Positions 16,944 through 25,666 of a DNA stretch of 43,416 bases are shown here, one piece after another. Below the pieces are notes generated by a model, which had not been told where the DNA came from, did no database searches, and saw only the letters and a program-made list of their open reading frames with translations. This stretch comes from Bordetella parapertussis. GTDB taxonomy: Bacteria; Pseudomonadota; Gammaproteobacteria; Burkholderiales; SG8-39. The DNA lies in assembly GCA_945862265.1 (NCBI GenBank), contig CAMAXP010000040.1:1-43416 (forward strand). The letters run 5' to 3'. The translations under genes and the position numbers were made by a program. Each line of letters starts with the position of its first letter. The first letter of the stretch is position 1.

Positions 16944-16973
16944 ATGGTATCGGCGCGCCGGGCAGGGTGTCAA
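16944..16973 (-). promoter_or_regulatory. Predicted sigma-70 promoter for the ABC binding-protein operon
   Basis: On the minus strand there is a perfect -35 TTGACA (16973-16968), an 18-base spacer, and a -10 TACCAT (16949-16944), about 30 bases before the TTG start. The operator-like palindromes at 17001-17024 lie just upstream of this -35. Confidence 0.55.
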
Positions 16974-17000
16974 TGCAGGTCCCGATGCTCGCGTTTCGCA

Positions 17001-17024
17001 CGGTTAATTTAACCGGACGGTTAC
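17001..17024. promoter_or_regulatory. Operator-like overlapping palindromes in the divergent promoter
   Basis: Three half-sites occur: GGTTAA (17002-17007), TTAACC (17009-17014) and GGTTAC (17019-17024). The first two form a perfect 15-base palindrome CGGTTAATTTAACCG (17001-17015). The last two form TTAACC-GGAC-GGTTAC (17009-17024), which has the same spacing as the site at 37701-37716. This is the pattern expected of a TetR-family operator; the best local candidate regulator is the protein at 24159-24785. Confidence 0.6.
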
Positions 17025-17035
17025 AATTCCACCCC

Positions 17036-18100
17036 ATGGCGCTCCTCTGGTCCGACCTTCCCGCCGCCGTCCTGTCCGCCCTCCGGGACGGCGCGGTGAT
17101 TCCCGCCCATCCGCTGGCGCTGGATGCTTCGCGCAAGCTTGACCCGCGCCGGCAGAGGGCGCTCACCCGCTACTACATCGACGCGGGGTCCGGCGGGCTG
17201 GCGGTCGGGGTGCATTCCACGCAGTTCGCAATCCGCGAAACCGGGCTGTATGAGCCGGTGCTGAAGCTGGCCGCCGAAACGGCGCGGCACTGGGGTGCAG
17301 ACAGGCCGCTGGTGCTGGTCGCAGGGCTGTCCGGCAAGACGGCCCAGGCAAAGACGGAGGCAGAGACCGCCCTTGGCCTCGGCTACCACGCCGCGATGCT
17401 GAGCCTCGCGCCGATGAAAGGCGCGTCGGTCGACGAACTCGTCGAGCATTGCGCCGCCGTGGCCGGCGTAATGCCGCTGGTCGGGTTCTACCTGCAGACG
17501 GCGGTCGGCGGCATCCCCCTGCCGATGGAGTTCTGGAAGCGCTTCGCGGAAATCCCGAACGTGGTCGCGATCAAGATGGCGCCGTTCAACCGCTACCGGA
17601 CGCTGGACGTGATTCGCGGTGTGGTTGCCGCGAGGGCGGAGGATCGCGTGACGCTCTACACCGGCAACGACGACCACATCGTGCTCGACCTTGCAGTGCC
17701 ATTCGACATCCAGCGAGGTTCGGAAACAGTGCGCATGCGCATCAAGGGCGGGTTGCTTGGGCACTGGAGCGTCTGGACGAAATCGGCCGTCGAACTGCAT
17801 GCGCGCATCCGGGCCGCGATCGAGGCCGGCCGCGTGGACGACGCGCTGCTCGCGCTGGATGCCAAGGTCACGGATGCCAACAGCGCGTTCTTCGACGTCG
17901 CGCACGATTTCGCGGGCTGCATCCCCGGCTGCCACGAAGTGCTGCGTCGCCAGGGGCTGCTCGAGGGCCTCTGGTGCCTCGACCCGCACGAGACGCTGTC
18001 CCCGGGACAGGCGGAGGAAATCGACCGCATCTACGCGACCTATCCCGAATTCGCCGACGACGCCTTCGTGCGCGCCAACCTCGAGCGGTGGCTGGCGTGA
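17036..18100 (+). CDS. Dihydrodipicolinate synthase-family lyase/aldolase
   Basis: This 354-residue TIM-barrel protein of the DapA/N-acetylneuraminate lyase superfamily has the Schiff-base lysine K180 (VVAIKMAP) and tyrosine Y152 (GFYLQ) in place. It should therefore be a class I lyase, aldolase or dehydratase acting on a 2-keto acid. It is about 60 residues longer than DapA, with an extra C-terminal helical part. The ATG at 17036 has no ribosome binding site, and a -10-like TACAAT lies at 17022-17027, so the transcript may be leaderless. It is the first gene of a tight nine-gene rightward operon reaching 25634. The next gene overlaps its stop (GTGA). Substrate unknown. Confidence 0.85.
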   Translation: MALLWSDLPAAVLSALRDGAVIPAHPLALDASRKLDPRRQRALTRYYIDAGSGGLAVGVHSTQFAIRETGLYEPVLKLAAETARHWGADRPLVLVAGLSGKTAQAKTEAETALGLGYHAAMLSLAPMKGASVDELVEHCAAVAGVMPLVGFYLQTAVGGIPLPMEFWKRFAEIPNVVAIKMAPFNRYRTLDVIRGVVAARAEDRVTLYTGNDDHIVLDLAVPFDIQRGSETVRMRIKGGLLGHWSVWTKSAVELHARIRAAIEAGRVDDALLALDAKVTDANSAFFDVAHDFAGCIPGCHEVLRRQGLLEGLWCLDPHETLSPGQAEEIDRIYATYPEFADDAFVRANLERWLA

Positions 18101-18840
18101 CGCTCGACGCGCAGCGGCTCGCGAGCTATCGCGCCACCGGGCATGTGACGGTGCCGGGCGTATTCCGTCCGGAAGAGATGCAGAGCCTCATCGCCGACCT
18201 CGAGCAATGGGGCGAGGAGTTCCTCGCCGAACTGCCGCCCGAAAAGCGCTACTGGTATATCGACGGCGGCGTAAAAGCGAAGCAGGTTTTGAGGAAGCTC
18301 GACAACCCGCATTTTCATCGCGAGGCCGTGCGCCGGATAGCCTCCGACTCGCGCCTCACGGAACTGGTCGAGGCGATCGTCGGCCCCGGCGTCACGATCT
18401 ATTTCAGCCAGGTGTTCTTCAAGCCGCCCGAAGGCGGCGGCCCCAAGGTCGTCCACCAGGACAACTATTACTTCGGTCCGAGTGACCCGGAGGGCATAGT
18501 CACCGCATGGGTCGCGCTGGACGATGCCACGGTCGAGAACGGGTGCCTCTATTTCGCCGAGGGCACGCACCGCGGCCCGGTCTGCAAGCACGTCGCCCCG
18601 CCCGGTGCGCCGTATGACCTGTACGTCCCGCCCGACGAAGCGGCGCGACACCCGATGACCGCGGCCCCGGTGCCGCGCGGCGGCGTGTCCTTGCACCACG
18701 GCAACGTGTTCCACCAGTCGGGTCCCAACCATTCGACGCACTGGCGCCGCGCCTGCGCGCTGCATTACGTCACCAACGCCAACCGCTTCGTCAATCCGGC
18801 GCTGCCGTACGACGAGGCCGTGGTGGTTCGCATCACCTGA
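18097..18840 (+). CDS. Phytanoyl-CoA dioxygenase (PhyH)-family oxygenase
   Basis: This 247-residue double-stranded beta-helix protein carries the Fe(II) facial triad H120-x-D122 (VVHQDNYYF) and H206 (VFHQSGPN), plus R218, which would bind 2-oxoglutarate. It should hydroxylate or oxidatively cleave a small organic substrate in the cytoplasm. The GTG start overlaps the preceding stop by three bases, so the two proteins are translationally coupled and may act on the same compound. Length is typical for bacterial PhyH proteins. PhyH proteins do not all act on acyl-CoA, and nothing here requires a CoA substrate. Confidence 0.88.
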   Translation: MTLDAQRLASYRATGHVTVPGVFRPEEMQSLIADLEQWGEEFLAELPPEKRYWYIDGGVKAKQVLRKLDNPHFHREAVRRIASDSRLTELVEAIVGPGVTIYFSQVFFKPPEGGGPKVVHQDNYYFGPSDPEGIVTAWVALDDATVENGCLYFAEGTHRGPVCKHVAPPGAPYDLYVPPDEAARHPMTAAPVPRGGVSLHHGNVFHQSGPNHSTHWRRACALHYVTNANRFVNPALPYDEAVVVRIT

Positions 18841-18852
18841 AGGAGTCCGACC

Positions 18853-19620
18853 TTGGATAAGCCCAACGATACCCTGCAGCGTTACGTGCTGGCCGTGGCC
18901 TCCCACCTGGCCCTTTTGCTGGCCTGGTACCTGTTCGTGAAATTCGGCGACGTGCCCAAGTACGTGATGCCCTCGCCCGAGGCCACGCTCGCCGCGCTGA
19001 CCGACGGCAGCTACAACTGGTGGGGTAACGCGCTGGTCACGGGCACCGAGATCTTCGCGGGCTATTTCCTGGCTTTGGTCGTGGGCGTGGGCCTCGCGCT
19101 GGTGTTCACCTGGTCCCGGCCGCTGGAGCAGTTCTTCCTGCCGCTGCTGGTGTCGCTCAACATGATCCCCAAGGTGGCGCTCGGGCCGCTGATCATCGTC
19201 TGGTTCAAGTACGGCGTGTTCCCGAACTCGATGATGGCGTTCTCGATCTGCGTGTTCCCGATCCTGCTCACGACCGCGCGCGGCCTGCGCGAGATCGAAC
19301 CGGACCTCCTCGACCTGGTGCGCGCGCTGAAGGGCTCGCGCTGGCAGCTCTTCACCAAGATCCAGCTGCCCGGCGCGATGCCGTACATCTTTTCCGGGAT
19401 GAAGGTCGCGGCCATCCTCGCGGTGGCCGGCGCGATCGTCGGCGAGTTCCTCGGCTCGGACAAGGGCCTTGGGTACCTGATGTTGCAGGTGCAGGTGACG
19501 CTGGACACCCCCGCGATGTTCATGGCGGTGATCCTGATCACGCTGATCGGTGTGGTGTTGTACGGTTTCGTGATGGCGATGGAGCGCTGGCTCGTGGCCA
19601 AGGACGCGCGGCTGGACTGA
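18853..19620 (+). CDS. ABC transporter permease (NitT/TauT class, SsuC-like)
   Basis: This 255-residue inner-membrane protein has about six hydrophobic segments. The cytoplasmic coupling motif, LDLVRALKGSRWQLF...LPGAMPYIFSG, is the EAA loop of the BPD_transp_1 family. The start is TTG 18853, supported by AGGAG seven bases upstream. It matches the NMT1-type receptor to its left and the SsuB/TauB-type ATPase at 37.7 kb, and no ATPase lies in this operon, which is unusual. The gene sits between the PhyH-like oxygenase and the DUF3604 gene. Confidence 0.92.
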   Translation: MDKPNDTLQRYVLAVASHLALLLAWYLFVKFGDVPKYVMPSPEATLAALTDGSYNWWGNALVTGTEIFAGYFLALVVGVGLALVFTWSRPLEQFFLPLLVSLNMIPKVALGPLIIVWFKYGVFPNSMMAFSICVFPILLTTARGLREIEPDLLDLVRALKGSRWQLFTKIQLPGAMPYIFSGMKVAAILAVAGAIVGEFLGSDKGLGYLMLQVQVTLDTPAMFMAVILITLIGVVLYGFVMAMERWLVAKDARLD

Positions 19621-19628
19621 GGGCAGCC

Positions 19629-21110
19629 ATGCCGATCTTTTACGGGGACATCCACAACCACAATGCGCACGGCTACGGCGTGGGCTCGATCGAGCGCAGC
19701 CTCGATGTCGCGCGCACGCACCTGGATTTCTTCGCGTTCACCGGGCATTCCAGCTGGCACGATATGCCGGCCATGGAGGGCGGCCGCGAGCGTCACTGGA
19801 TCGAGGGGTTCAAGCGCCTGAAGGACACCTGGCCGCGGGTGCAGGGTGTGATCGCCGACGGCAATCGCGACGGCGAGTTCTGCGCCTTCCTTGGGTTCGA
19901 GTGGCATTCGTCCGAATGGGGCGACCAGTGCGTGGTGTTCCCGGAGGACAACCGCCCGCTCTTCTACGCGGGCGATGTGGAGCGGCTGCGCCGATTCTGC
20001 ATCGAGGAGAAGGCGCTGATGATCCCGCATCACCTCGCCTACCCCAAGGGCGTGCGCGGCGTGAACTGGGACGTGCTCCACGAGGATTGCACGCCCGTGG
20101 TGGAGATCTTCTCCGAGCACGGCAACTCCGAACACGATCGCGGCCCGTTCGACATGGTCACGCACTCGATGGGCGGGCGGGAGACGGCCAATACGGCCCG
20201 CGCGGCGCTGGATGCGGGCAAGCGCTTCGGGTTCGTCGCCTCGAGCGACGACCATGCGGGATTCCCCGGCGCCTACGGCGAAGGCCTGATGGCGGCGGTG
20301 GCCACCGAACTGACGCGCCCCGCGCTGCTGGAGGCCATCCGGGCGCGCAGGACCTATGCGCTGACCGGGGACCGCATCGAGGTTGAGTTTTCCGTCGACG
20401 GGGCGCCGATGGGTGCGACCATCGCGGCTGGCCGGCAGGCCGAGGTGGCATTTTCAGTGCGCGGTCGCGACGAACTCGACGTGGTCGAAGTGATCCAGGA
20501 CGGCCGCGTGGTCCATCGCGCTTATGCCGATGACCTGCCGGACGAAAGCCAGGTGTTTTCGCGCCCCGTGCAGGTCCGCCTCGAGTGGGGCTGGGGGCCG
20601 TGGGGCGCGCTTGCGCTGGAGCGCATCTGCGACTGGGCGATGGACGTCTCGGTGTCCGGCGGGCGCATCGAGCGCTTCTTTCCGTGCCTGTCCTCCATGC
20701 CTTTCGACGAGCAGCGCCGCCACCGCTTCGAGCGCAAGGGCGAGGCCGGACTTGCGATCCGCTCGTACACCTCGCGTAAGGACGCCTACCGCGAGAACCC
20801 GAACCAGAGCGTGGTGCTCGAACTTGCGGCCGGTCCGGATACGGTGCTCGGGCTGAAGCTCGCCGAGCCCGTTGAGCAGGCTGTCTCCACGAAACTGGGC
20901 GACCTGCTGCGAGGCTCCGTGAACCTTCGCACCGGGCCTTTCCCGAAGGAAAGCTACCAATGGCACCGCATCGTGCCGGCAGCTGCGTCTTCGGTCTCGG
21001 GACGCGTAAAGCTCGACGTGCCTGCCGGCCGGTCCTACGTTTACCTCCGCGCGCGCCAGAAGAACGGCCACATGGCCTGGGCGAGCCCCGTCTTCCTCAA
21101 TTACAGGTAG
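19629..21110 (+). CDS. DUF3604-domain protein, predicted metal-dependent hydrolase
   Basis: This 493-residue protein opens with YGDIHNHNAHGYG, and later has GHSSWHD, PHHLAYPKG and SSDDHAGFPG. The clustered His and Asp residues form a PHP-like metal site characteristic of DUF3604. The C-terminal third is beta-rich and has no catalytic motif I recognise. No signal peptide is visible. It starts 8 bases after the permease gene and ends 4 bases before the enolase-superfamily gene. PHP-type metal sites usually hydrolyse phosphoesters; an ester or lactone hydrolase role in this pathway is an inference only. Confidence 0.8.
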   Translation: MPIFYGDIHNHNAHGYGVGSIERSLDVARTHLDFFAFTGHSSWHDMPAMEGGRERHWIEGFKRLKDTWPRVQGVIADGNRDGEFCAFLGFEWHSSEWGDQCVVFPEDNRPLFYAGDVERLRRFCIEEKALMIPHHLAYPKGVRGVNWDVLHEDCTPVVEIFSEHGNSEHDRGPFDMVTHSMGGRETANTARAALDAGKRFGFVASSDDHAGFPGAYGEGLMAAVATELTRPALLEAIRARRTYALTGDRIEVEFSVDGAPMGATIAAGRQAEVAFSVRGRDELDVVEVIQDGRVVHRAYADDLPDESQVFSRPVQVRLEWGWGPWGALALERICDWAMDVSVSGGRIERFFPCLSSMPFDEQRRHRFERKGEAGLAIRSYTSRKDAYRENPNQSVVLELAAGPDTVLGLKLAEPVEQAVSTKLGDLLRGSVNLRTGPFPKESYQWHRIVPAAASSVSGRVKLDVPAGRSYVYLRARQKNGHMAWASPVFLNYR

Positions 21111-21114
21111 TGAA

Positions 21115-22239
21115 ATGAAGATCGAACGCATCGAAGTCCTACCGGTGAGGCTGCCGCTGAAGGCGCTGTCCCGGTTGTCGCGCGGCGTGCCGCGGACCAT
21201 GGAAGAGGGCAAGCGCGTCATCCTGGTGAAGATGACGGCGGACGACGGGACGGTCGGTTGGGGCGAGGCGGGCCCGAGCCGGCGGTGGTCGGCCGAGACC
21301 ACGCATTCCTGTTACACGACCATCAAGGAATACCTCGCGCCCGTGCTGCTCGGCCGTGATCCCTTCGATATCGCGGGCCTGCACGCGGCGATGAATACCG
21401 AGCTCGCGCCGGGGCTCGACCCGGGCCAGCCGATTGCGAAAGCCGCCATCGACCTCGCCGTGCATGACCTCGTCTGCAGGAGGCTCGGCATCCCGCTGCA
21501 GGACTGGTTCGGCGCGAAAGGCAGCGACCGCATCGAGCTTTCGTACCTCGTCTCGGCACCGGACGTTGCGGGCGTGGAGGCACAGGTAGCGGACGGGCTG
21601 GCGGAGGGCTACCGCGCATTCAAGGTCAAGGTCGGGCACGAACCCGGGCTCGACATCGAGCGGGCCCGCGCGGTGCTCGCGCTGGCGAAGGGCGGCACGG
21701 TGTGGGTCGATGCCAACCAGGGCTACACGCTCTCCGAGGCCCTGCGCGCCGCGCGCGGGTTCGAGGCGCTCGGCATCGAGTTGTTCGAGCAGCCGATCCC
21801 GATGGGCGAGTTCTACGGGATGAAAAAGCTGCTGTCCGCGACCAGTATGACAATCGCGCTGGATGAGGCGGCGATGGGTCTGCCGGTGGTCATCGAACTG
21901 ATCCGCCGCGAAGCCGTGGAAGGACTCGTCATCAAGGTCAACAAGGTCGGTGGCCTTTACTACGCGCGCCAGCTTTGCGACCTCGCAAGGAGTGCCGGGC
22001 TCGGATTGATCGGTAGCGGGCTCATGGATGCGCCGATAGGGTTTTCCGCTTCGGTGCACCTCTTCGCCGCGTACGGGCTCGACTACCCCTGCGACCTGAA
22101 CGGCCCGCAGTTCATTGCCGAGGACTACCTGAAGTCGCCCGTCCCGATGGAGGGCAAGTTCGCGCTCGTGCCGAAGGGTCCGGGCCTGGGGATCGACATC
22201 GACGAGGCGAAGGTGAAAGCCTTCGCGCTGCCGCTATGA
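21115..22239 (+). CDS. Mandelate racemase/muconate lactonizing enzyme-family protein (1)
   Basis: This 374-residue enolase-superfamily enzyme has the muconate lactonizing subgroup pattern: KxK at K170 and K172 (FKVKVG), metal ligands D199 (WVDAN), E225 (LFEQP) and D250 (ALDEA), and the opposite lysine K274 (VIKVNKVGG). Two lysines facing the substrate allow racemisation, cycloisomerisation or dehydration next to a carboxylate. The normal length and intact site suggest it is active. It overlaps the next gene by ATGA. A second, diverged member of the superfamily is encoded at 38498. Confidence 0.9.
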   Translation: MKIERIEVLPVRLPLKALSRLSRGVPRTMEEGKRVILVKMTADDGTVGWGEAGPSRRWSAETTHSCYTTIKEYLAPVLLGRDPFDIAGLHAAMNTELAPGLDPGQPIAKAAIDLAVHDLVCRRLGIPLQDWFGAKGSDRIELSYLVSAPDVAGVEAQVADGLAEGYRAFKVKVGHEPGLDIERARAVLALAKGGTVWVDANQGYTLSEALRAARGFEALGIELFEQPIPMGEFYGMKKLLSATSMTIALDEAAMGLPVVIELIRREAVEGLVIKVNKVGGLYYARQLCDLARSAGLGLIGSGLMDAPIGFSASVHLFAAYGLDYPCDLNGPQFIAEDYLKSPVPMEGKFALVPKGPGLGIDIDEAKVKAFALPL

Positions 22240-23186
22240 GACTGCTCGCACTCCTGTTCGTATTCGTCGCGGCACCCGTCCTTGCGCAGGGCTTCCCTTC
22301 CAAGCCGGTGAAGATCGTGGTGCCGTTCCCTCCGGGCGGCTCGACCGACATCGCCGCGCGCCTCGTTGCGCCAAGGCTCGCAGAACTGTGGAAGCAGCCT
22401 GTGGTGGTGGAGAACAAGCCCGGCGCGGCCGCCAACATCGGCGCGGACTTCGTTGCCAAGAGCCCCGCCGATGGCCACACGCAGCTGCTCGCCACCACGG
22501 CGCTCGCGGCCAGCGCGGCGATCTTCGACAAGCTGACCTACGACCCGGTGAAGGACCTCGCGCCTGTCGTGTTCGTTGCGGCGATCCCGAACCTGCTGAT
22601 GCTGCACAACTCGGTACCTGCCACCACACCGCAGGCGTTCGTGGCCTACGCAAAGGCCAACCCGGGCAAGCTGAATTTCGCGTCACCCGGCGCGTCCACC
22701 GGCCAGCGTCTCGCCTTCGAGTTGTTCAAGCAGATGGCGGGCCTCGATATCCTTCACGTGCCCTACAAGGGCGGCGCGCCGGCCGGCCAGGCGCTGCTCG
22801 CGGGCGAAGTGCAGGCGATGATCATGAACGTGGTGGAGGCGCAGCCGCACGTCAAAGGCGGGCGCCTGCGCGCACTGGCTGCCACGACGCTCAAGCGGGC
22901 CCCCGGATTCCCCGATGTGCCGACTTTGGCAGAAACGGTCGCGCCCGGGCTCGATGCCGCGGTGTGGCAGGGTTTGCTGGTCGCAGGCGGCACGTCGGCC
23001 GACGCGGTGGCGCGCATCCGCGCCGACTGGGTCGCGGTGCTTGCGCAGCCCGACATTCGCGAGCGCCTCGTCGGGCTCGGCATGGACGTGACGCCGGGGA
23101 CCAGCGCGGAGTTCGCGCATTTCCTCGGCGACGAGATCGCCAAATGGAAGAAGGTCGCGCAGACCGCCAACATCAAGGGTGAATGA
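22236..23186 (+). CDS. Bug-type tripartite tricarboxylate transporter substrate-binding protein (3)
   Basis: This 316-residue exported binding protein has a short signal (cleavage near VLAQG), the start GFPSKPVKIVVPFPPGGSTD, and VPYKGGAPA in the middle. The ATG overlaps the enolase-superfamily stop (ATGA). It closely resembles the following Bug protein and probably arose with it by tandem duplication. No membrane subunits are nearby, so it must share a TctAB pair encoded elsewhere or act as an extracytoplasmic sensor. Confidence 0.9.
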   Translation: MRLLALLFVFVAAPVLAQGFPSKPVKIVVPFPPGGSTDIAARLVAPRLAELWKQPVVVENKPGAAANIGADFVAKSPADGHTQLLATTALAASAAIFDKLTYDPVKDLAPVVFVAAIPNLLMLHNSVPATTPQAFVAYAKANPGKLNFASPGASTGQRLAFELFKQMAGLDILHVPYKGGAPAGQALLAGEVQAMIMNVVEAQPHVKGGRLRALAATTLKRAPGFPDVPTLAETVAPGLDAAVWQGLLVAGGTSADAVARIRADWVAVLAQPDIRERLVGLGMDVTPGTSAEFAHFLGDEIAKWKKVAQTANIKGE

Positions 23187-23187
23187 C

Positions 23188-24150
23188 ATGAGTATAGTGA
23201 AAGTGTGTGTTGTGCTGGGCCTGGCCGTTGCTGCGCAGGTCGCGTCGGCGCAGGGCTTTCCTTCCAAGCCGATCCGCATGGTGGTCGCGTTCCCTCCGGG
23301 CGGTTCCACCGACCTCGCGGCGCGGGCGCTCGGGGAAAAGCTCGCCGCGGTGTTTGGCCAGCCCGTGATCGTAGATAACAAGCCCGGTGCGAGCGGCAAC
23401 ATCGGCGCGGAATTCGTGGCGAAGAGCGCGCCCGACGGCCACACGCTGCTGATGGCGGCGACCTCGTTTGCCACCGCGCCCGCGTTCTTTCCCAAGCTGG
23501 GCTGGGACCCGGTAAAGGATTTTGCGCCGGTCTCGATGGTGGCGACCGTGCCCATCATCGTGGTCGTCCATCCTTCGGTACAGGCGAACAATGCGCGCGA
23601 GTTGATCGCTTACTCCAAGGCCAACCCGGGCAAGCTCAACCTTGCCTCGCCCGGTGCGGCCACGCTCACGCGGCTTTCGGGCGAGATGTTCAAGCAGGCC
23701 GCGGGCGTGGACTGGGTGACTGTCCACTATAAGGGCGGACCGCCCGCCGTTGCCGACCTGCTCGGCGGCCAGTCGCAGGTGATGTTTGCCAACATCTCGG
23801 ACGTGATATCGCAGGTCAAGGCGGGGCGCCTGCGCGCGATCGCCGTCACCACGGCGAAGCGCTCGGCGGTGGCGCCTGAGCTGCCGACGCTGGCCGAATC
23901 GGGGCTGCCGGGATTCGACGCCTCCACCTGGCAGGCGATATTCGCCCCTGCCGGCACACCGCGCGAGGTCGTCCAGCGGCTGAACAGCGAGATCGGCAAG
24001 GCAATGGCCGTACAGGAGATGAAAGACAAGTTCCTCGGCTTTGGCACCGACGCCGCGACCGGCACGCCAGAAGAATTGGGGCGCTTTCTCGCCAGCGAGG
24101 TGACCAAGATCACCAAGATCGCGCGCGACGTCGGCGCCTCCAACGACTGA
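23188..24150 (+). CDS. Bug-type tripartite tricarboxylate transporter substrate-binding protein (4)
   Basis: This 320-residue exported binding protein has a signal peptide ending near VASAQG and the start GFPSKPIRMVVAFPPGGSTD. Other family signatures are APDGHTLL, VHYKGGPPAV and IFAPAGTPREV. I use ATG 23188, one base after the previous stop and about eight bases after AAGGGTG. An in-frame GTG three codons earlier (23179) is possible. It is the second member of a tandem pair and lies 8 bases before the TetR gene, so receptor and regulator are co-transcribed. Confidence 0.9.
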   Translation: MSIVKVCVVLGLAVAAQVASAQGFPSKPIRMVVAFPPGGSTDLAARALGEKLAAVFGQPVIVDNKPGASGNIGAEFVAKSAPDGHTLLMAATSFATAPAFFPKLGWDPVKDFAPVSMVATVPIIVVVHPSVQANNARELIAYSKANPGKLNLASPGAATLTRLSGEMFKQAAGVDWVTVHYKGGPPAVADLLGGQSQVMFANISDVISQVKAGRLRAIAVTTAKRSAVAPELPTLAESGLPGFDASTWQAIFAPAGTPREVVQRLNSEIGKAMAVQEMKDKFLGFGTDAATGTPEELGRFLASEVTKITKIARDVGASND

Positions 24151-24158
24151 AGACCTCC

Positions 24159-24785
24159 ATGGCCGTGCCCGTCCGCCGCGACCCGGCGAAGAACCAGGAG
24201 CGCATCCTCAAGGCGGCGACCGCGGAGTTTGCGCGCCACGGCCTGGGCGGCGCACGCGTGGACCGCATCGCCGAGCGGGCCGGGGCCAACAAGCGCATGC
24301 TGTACTACTACTACGGCAACAAAGAGGCGCTCTTCCTCGCGGTGATGGAGGCGAGTTACTTGCGAATCCGCAATGCCGAGCGCAGCCTCAAGCTGGGCGA
24401 GACCGACCCGGCCGAAGGTATCCGGCGGCTGGTTGAGTTCACCTGGGCTTATTACCTGAAGCACCCCGAGTTTCTCACGCTGCTCAACAGCGAGAACCTG
24501 CACCAGGCGCGGCACATCAAGCGCTCCAAGGACATCCCGGCCATGCACTCGCCTTTCGTCGCGACCATCGAGGACCTGCTGAAACGTGGCGTGAAGGCGG
24601 GCCAGTTCCGTCGTGGCGTGGACGCGGTGCAGCTCTATATCTCGATCGCATCGTTGAGCTATTTCTACCAGAGCAACCGCCACACGCTGTCGACGGTGTT
24701 TGCGCGCGACCTTTTCGCGCCCAAGCACCGTGCCGAGCGTCTCAAGCACATGGTCGAGCTCGTGCTCGGCTATCTGCGCAAGTAA
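24159..24785 (+). CDS. TetR/AcrR-family transcriptional regulator
   Basis: This 208-residue regulator has the N-terminal TetR helix-turn-helix: NQERILKAATAEFARHG, then VDRIAERAGANKRMLYYYYGNKEALF (about 12-60). The C-terminal ligand-binding domain resembles RutR-like proteins, with the segment FLTLLNSENLHQARHIK. It lies inside the catabolic operon and probably responds to a pathway substrate or intermediate. It is the best candidate to bind the shared palindromes at 17001-17024 and 37701-37716, which is an inference from location and operator type. Repressor activity fits the overlap of the second site with a -10 element. Confidence 0.9.
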   Translation: MAVPVRRDPAKNQERILKAATAEFARHGLGGARVDRIAERAGANKRMLYYYYGNKEALFLAVMEASYLRIRNAERSLKLGETDPAEGIRRLVEFTWAYYLKHPEFLTLLNSENLHQARHIKRSKDIPAMHSPFVATIEDLLKRGVKAGQFRRGVDAVQLYISIASLSYFYQSNRHTLSTVFARDLFAPKHRAERLKHMVELVLGYLRK

Positions 24786-24797
24786 CCCGGGACGCCC

Positions 24798-25634
24798 ATG
24801 CGCCTTTCTCTGTGCAACGAAGTGATCGCGGAGATGCGGTACGCGAAGCAGTGCGAGTACGCCGCGAAGCTCGGCTATGACGGGCTGGAAGTCGCGCCGT
24901 ATACGCTGGCCGAAAGCCCGGAGCGCATGACCCCGTCACAGGTGGCCGAAGCGCGTCGCGCCACGGCGGACGCCGGGATCGCCGTCACCGGCCTGCACTG
25001 GCTGCTGGTGAAGCCCGCGGGCCTGTCGATCAGCACGCGGGACGACGCAGTGCGGCAGCGCACGCTCGATGTGATGTTCGCTTTGATCGACCTCTGCGCC
25101 GAACTGGGCGGCAGGTACCTCGTGCATGGTTCACCCGGGCAGCGGCGCATCGATGCGGGCGACACGCACGCAGCGGCGCTTGCGCGCGCGCAGGCTTGCT
25201 GGGCCGCCGCCGGCGAGCGCGCGGCTAAGGCCGGCGTCGTGTATTGCGTGGAGCCGTTGACCGCCGAAGCCACGCCGCTGGTGAACAATTTGGCGGAGGC
25301 TGCGCAGCTGGTCGCCGCAATCGGCAACCCCGCGCTACGTAGCATGCTCGACTGCTGCTCGGCTGGGAAGATGGAGAAGGAAACACTGCCGGAGCTCGTT
25401 GCGCGCTGGCTGCCGCAGGGCCTGATCGCCCACGTGCAGGTCAACGACCGCAACCGGCGCGGTCCGGGGCAGGGCGACGACTCCTTCGCGCCGCTGTTTG
25501 CGGCGCTGGTGAGGCACGGCTACTCGGGCGATATTGCGGTGGAGCCTTTCGACTACGTGCCCGATGGGCCGGGGTCGGCGGCCCGGGCAGTGGGGTACCT
25601 GCGCGGGATACTGGAGGCGCTCGCGACAAAGTAA
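24798..25634 (+). CDS. Sugar phosphate isomerase/epimerase-fold protein (xylose isomerase-like TIM barrel) (1)
   Basis: This 278-residue AP-endonuclease-2/xylose-isomerase-type TIM barrel has a plausible divalent-metal site: Glu in YCVEPLTAE, Asp in SMLDCCSAGK, His in IAHVQVND and Glu in IAVEPFDY. This is the E-D-H-E set used by hydroxypyruvate isomerase and tagatose or psicose epimerases. It is the last gene of the rightward operon, 12 bases after the TetR gene. It would isomerise or epimerise a keto-sugar or a related hydroxy acid. It converges with nsrR; the 32 bases between them hold only a weak 5-base hairpin. Confidence 0.85.
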   Translation: MRLSLCNEVIAEMRYAKQCEYAAKLGYDGLEVAPYTLAESPERMTPSQVAEARRATADAGIAVTGLHWLLVKPAGLSISTRDDAVRQRTLDVMFALIDLCAELGGRYLVHGSPGQRRIDAGDTHAAALARAQACWAAAGERAAKAGVVYCVEPLTAEATPLVNNLAEAAQLVAAIGNPALRSMLDCCSAGKMEKETLPELVARWLPQGLIAHVQVNDRNRRGPGQGDDSFAPLFAALVRHGYSGDIAVEPFDYVPDGPGSAARAVGYLRGILEALATK

Positions 25635-25666
25635 GCCGATTTCATTCCCTTTATCCGGGAACTTGC

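Noticed and set aside
25645..25661. Terminator between the isomerase gene and nsrR (TTCCC / GGGAA)
   Set aside because: A five-base stem with a seven-base loop and no T-tract is too weak to claim.
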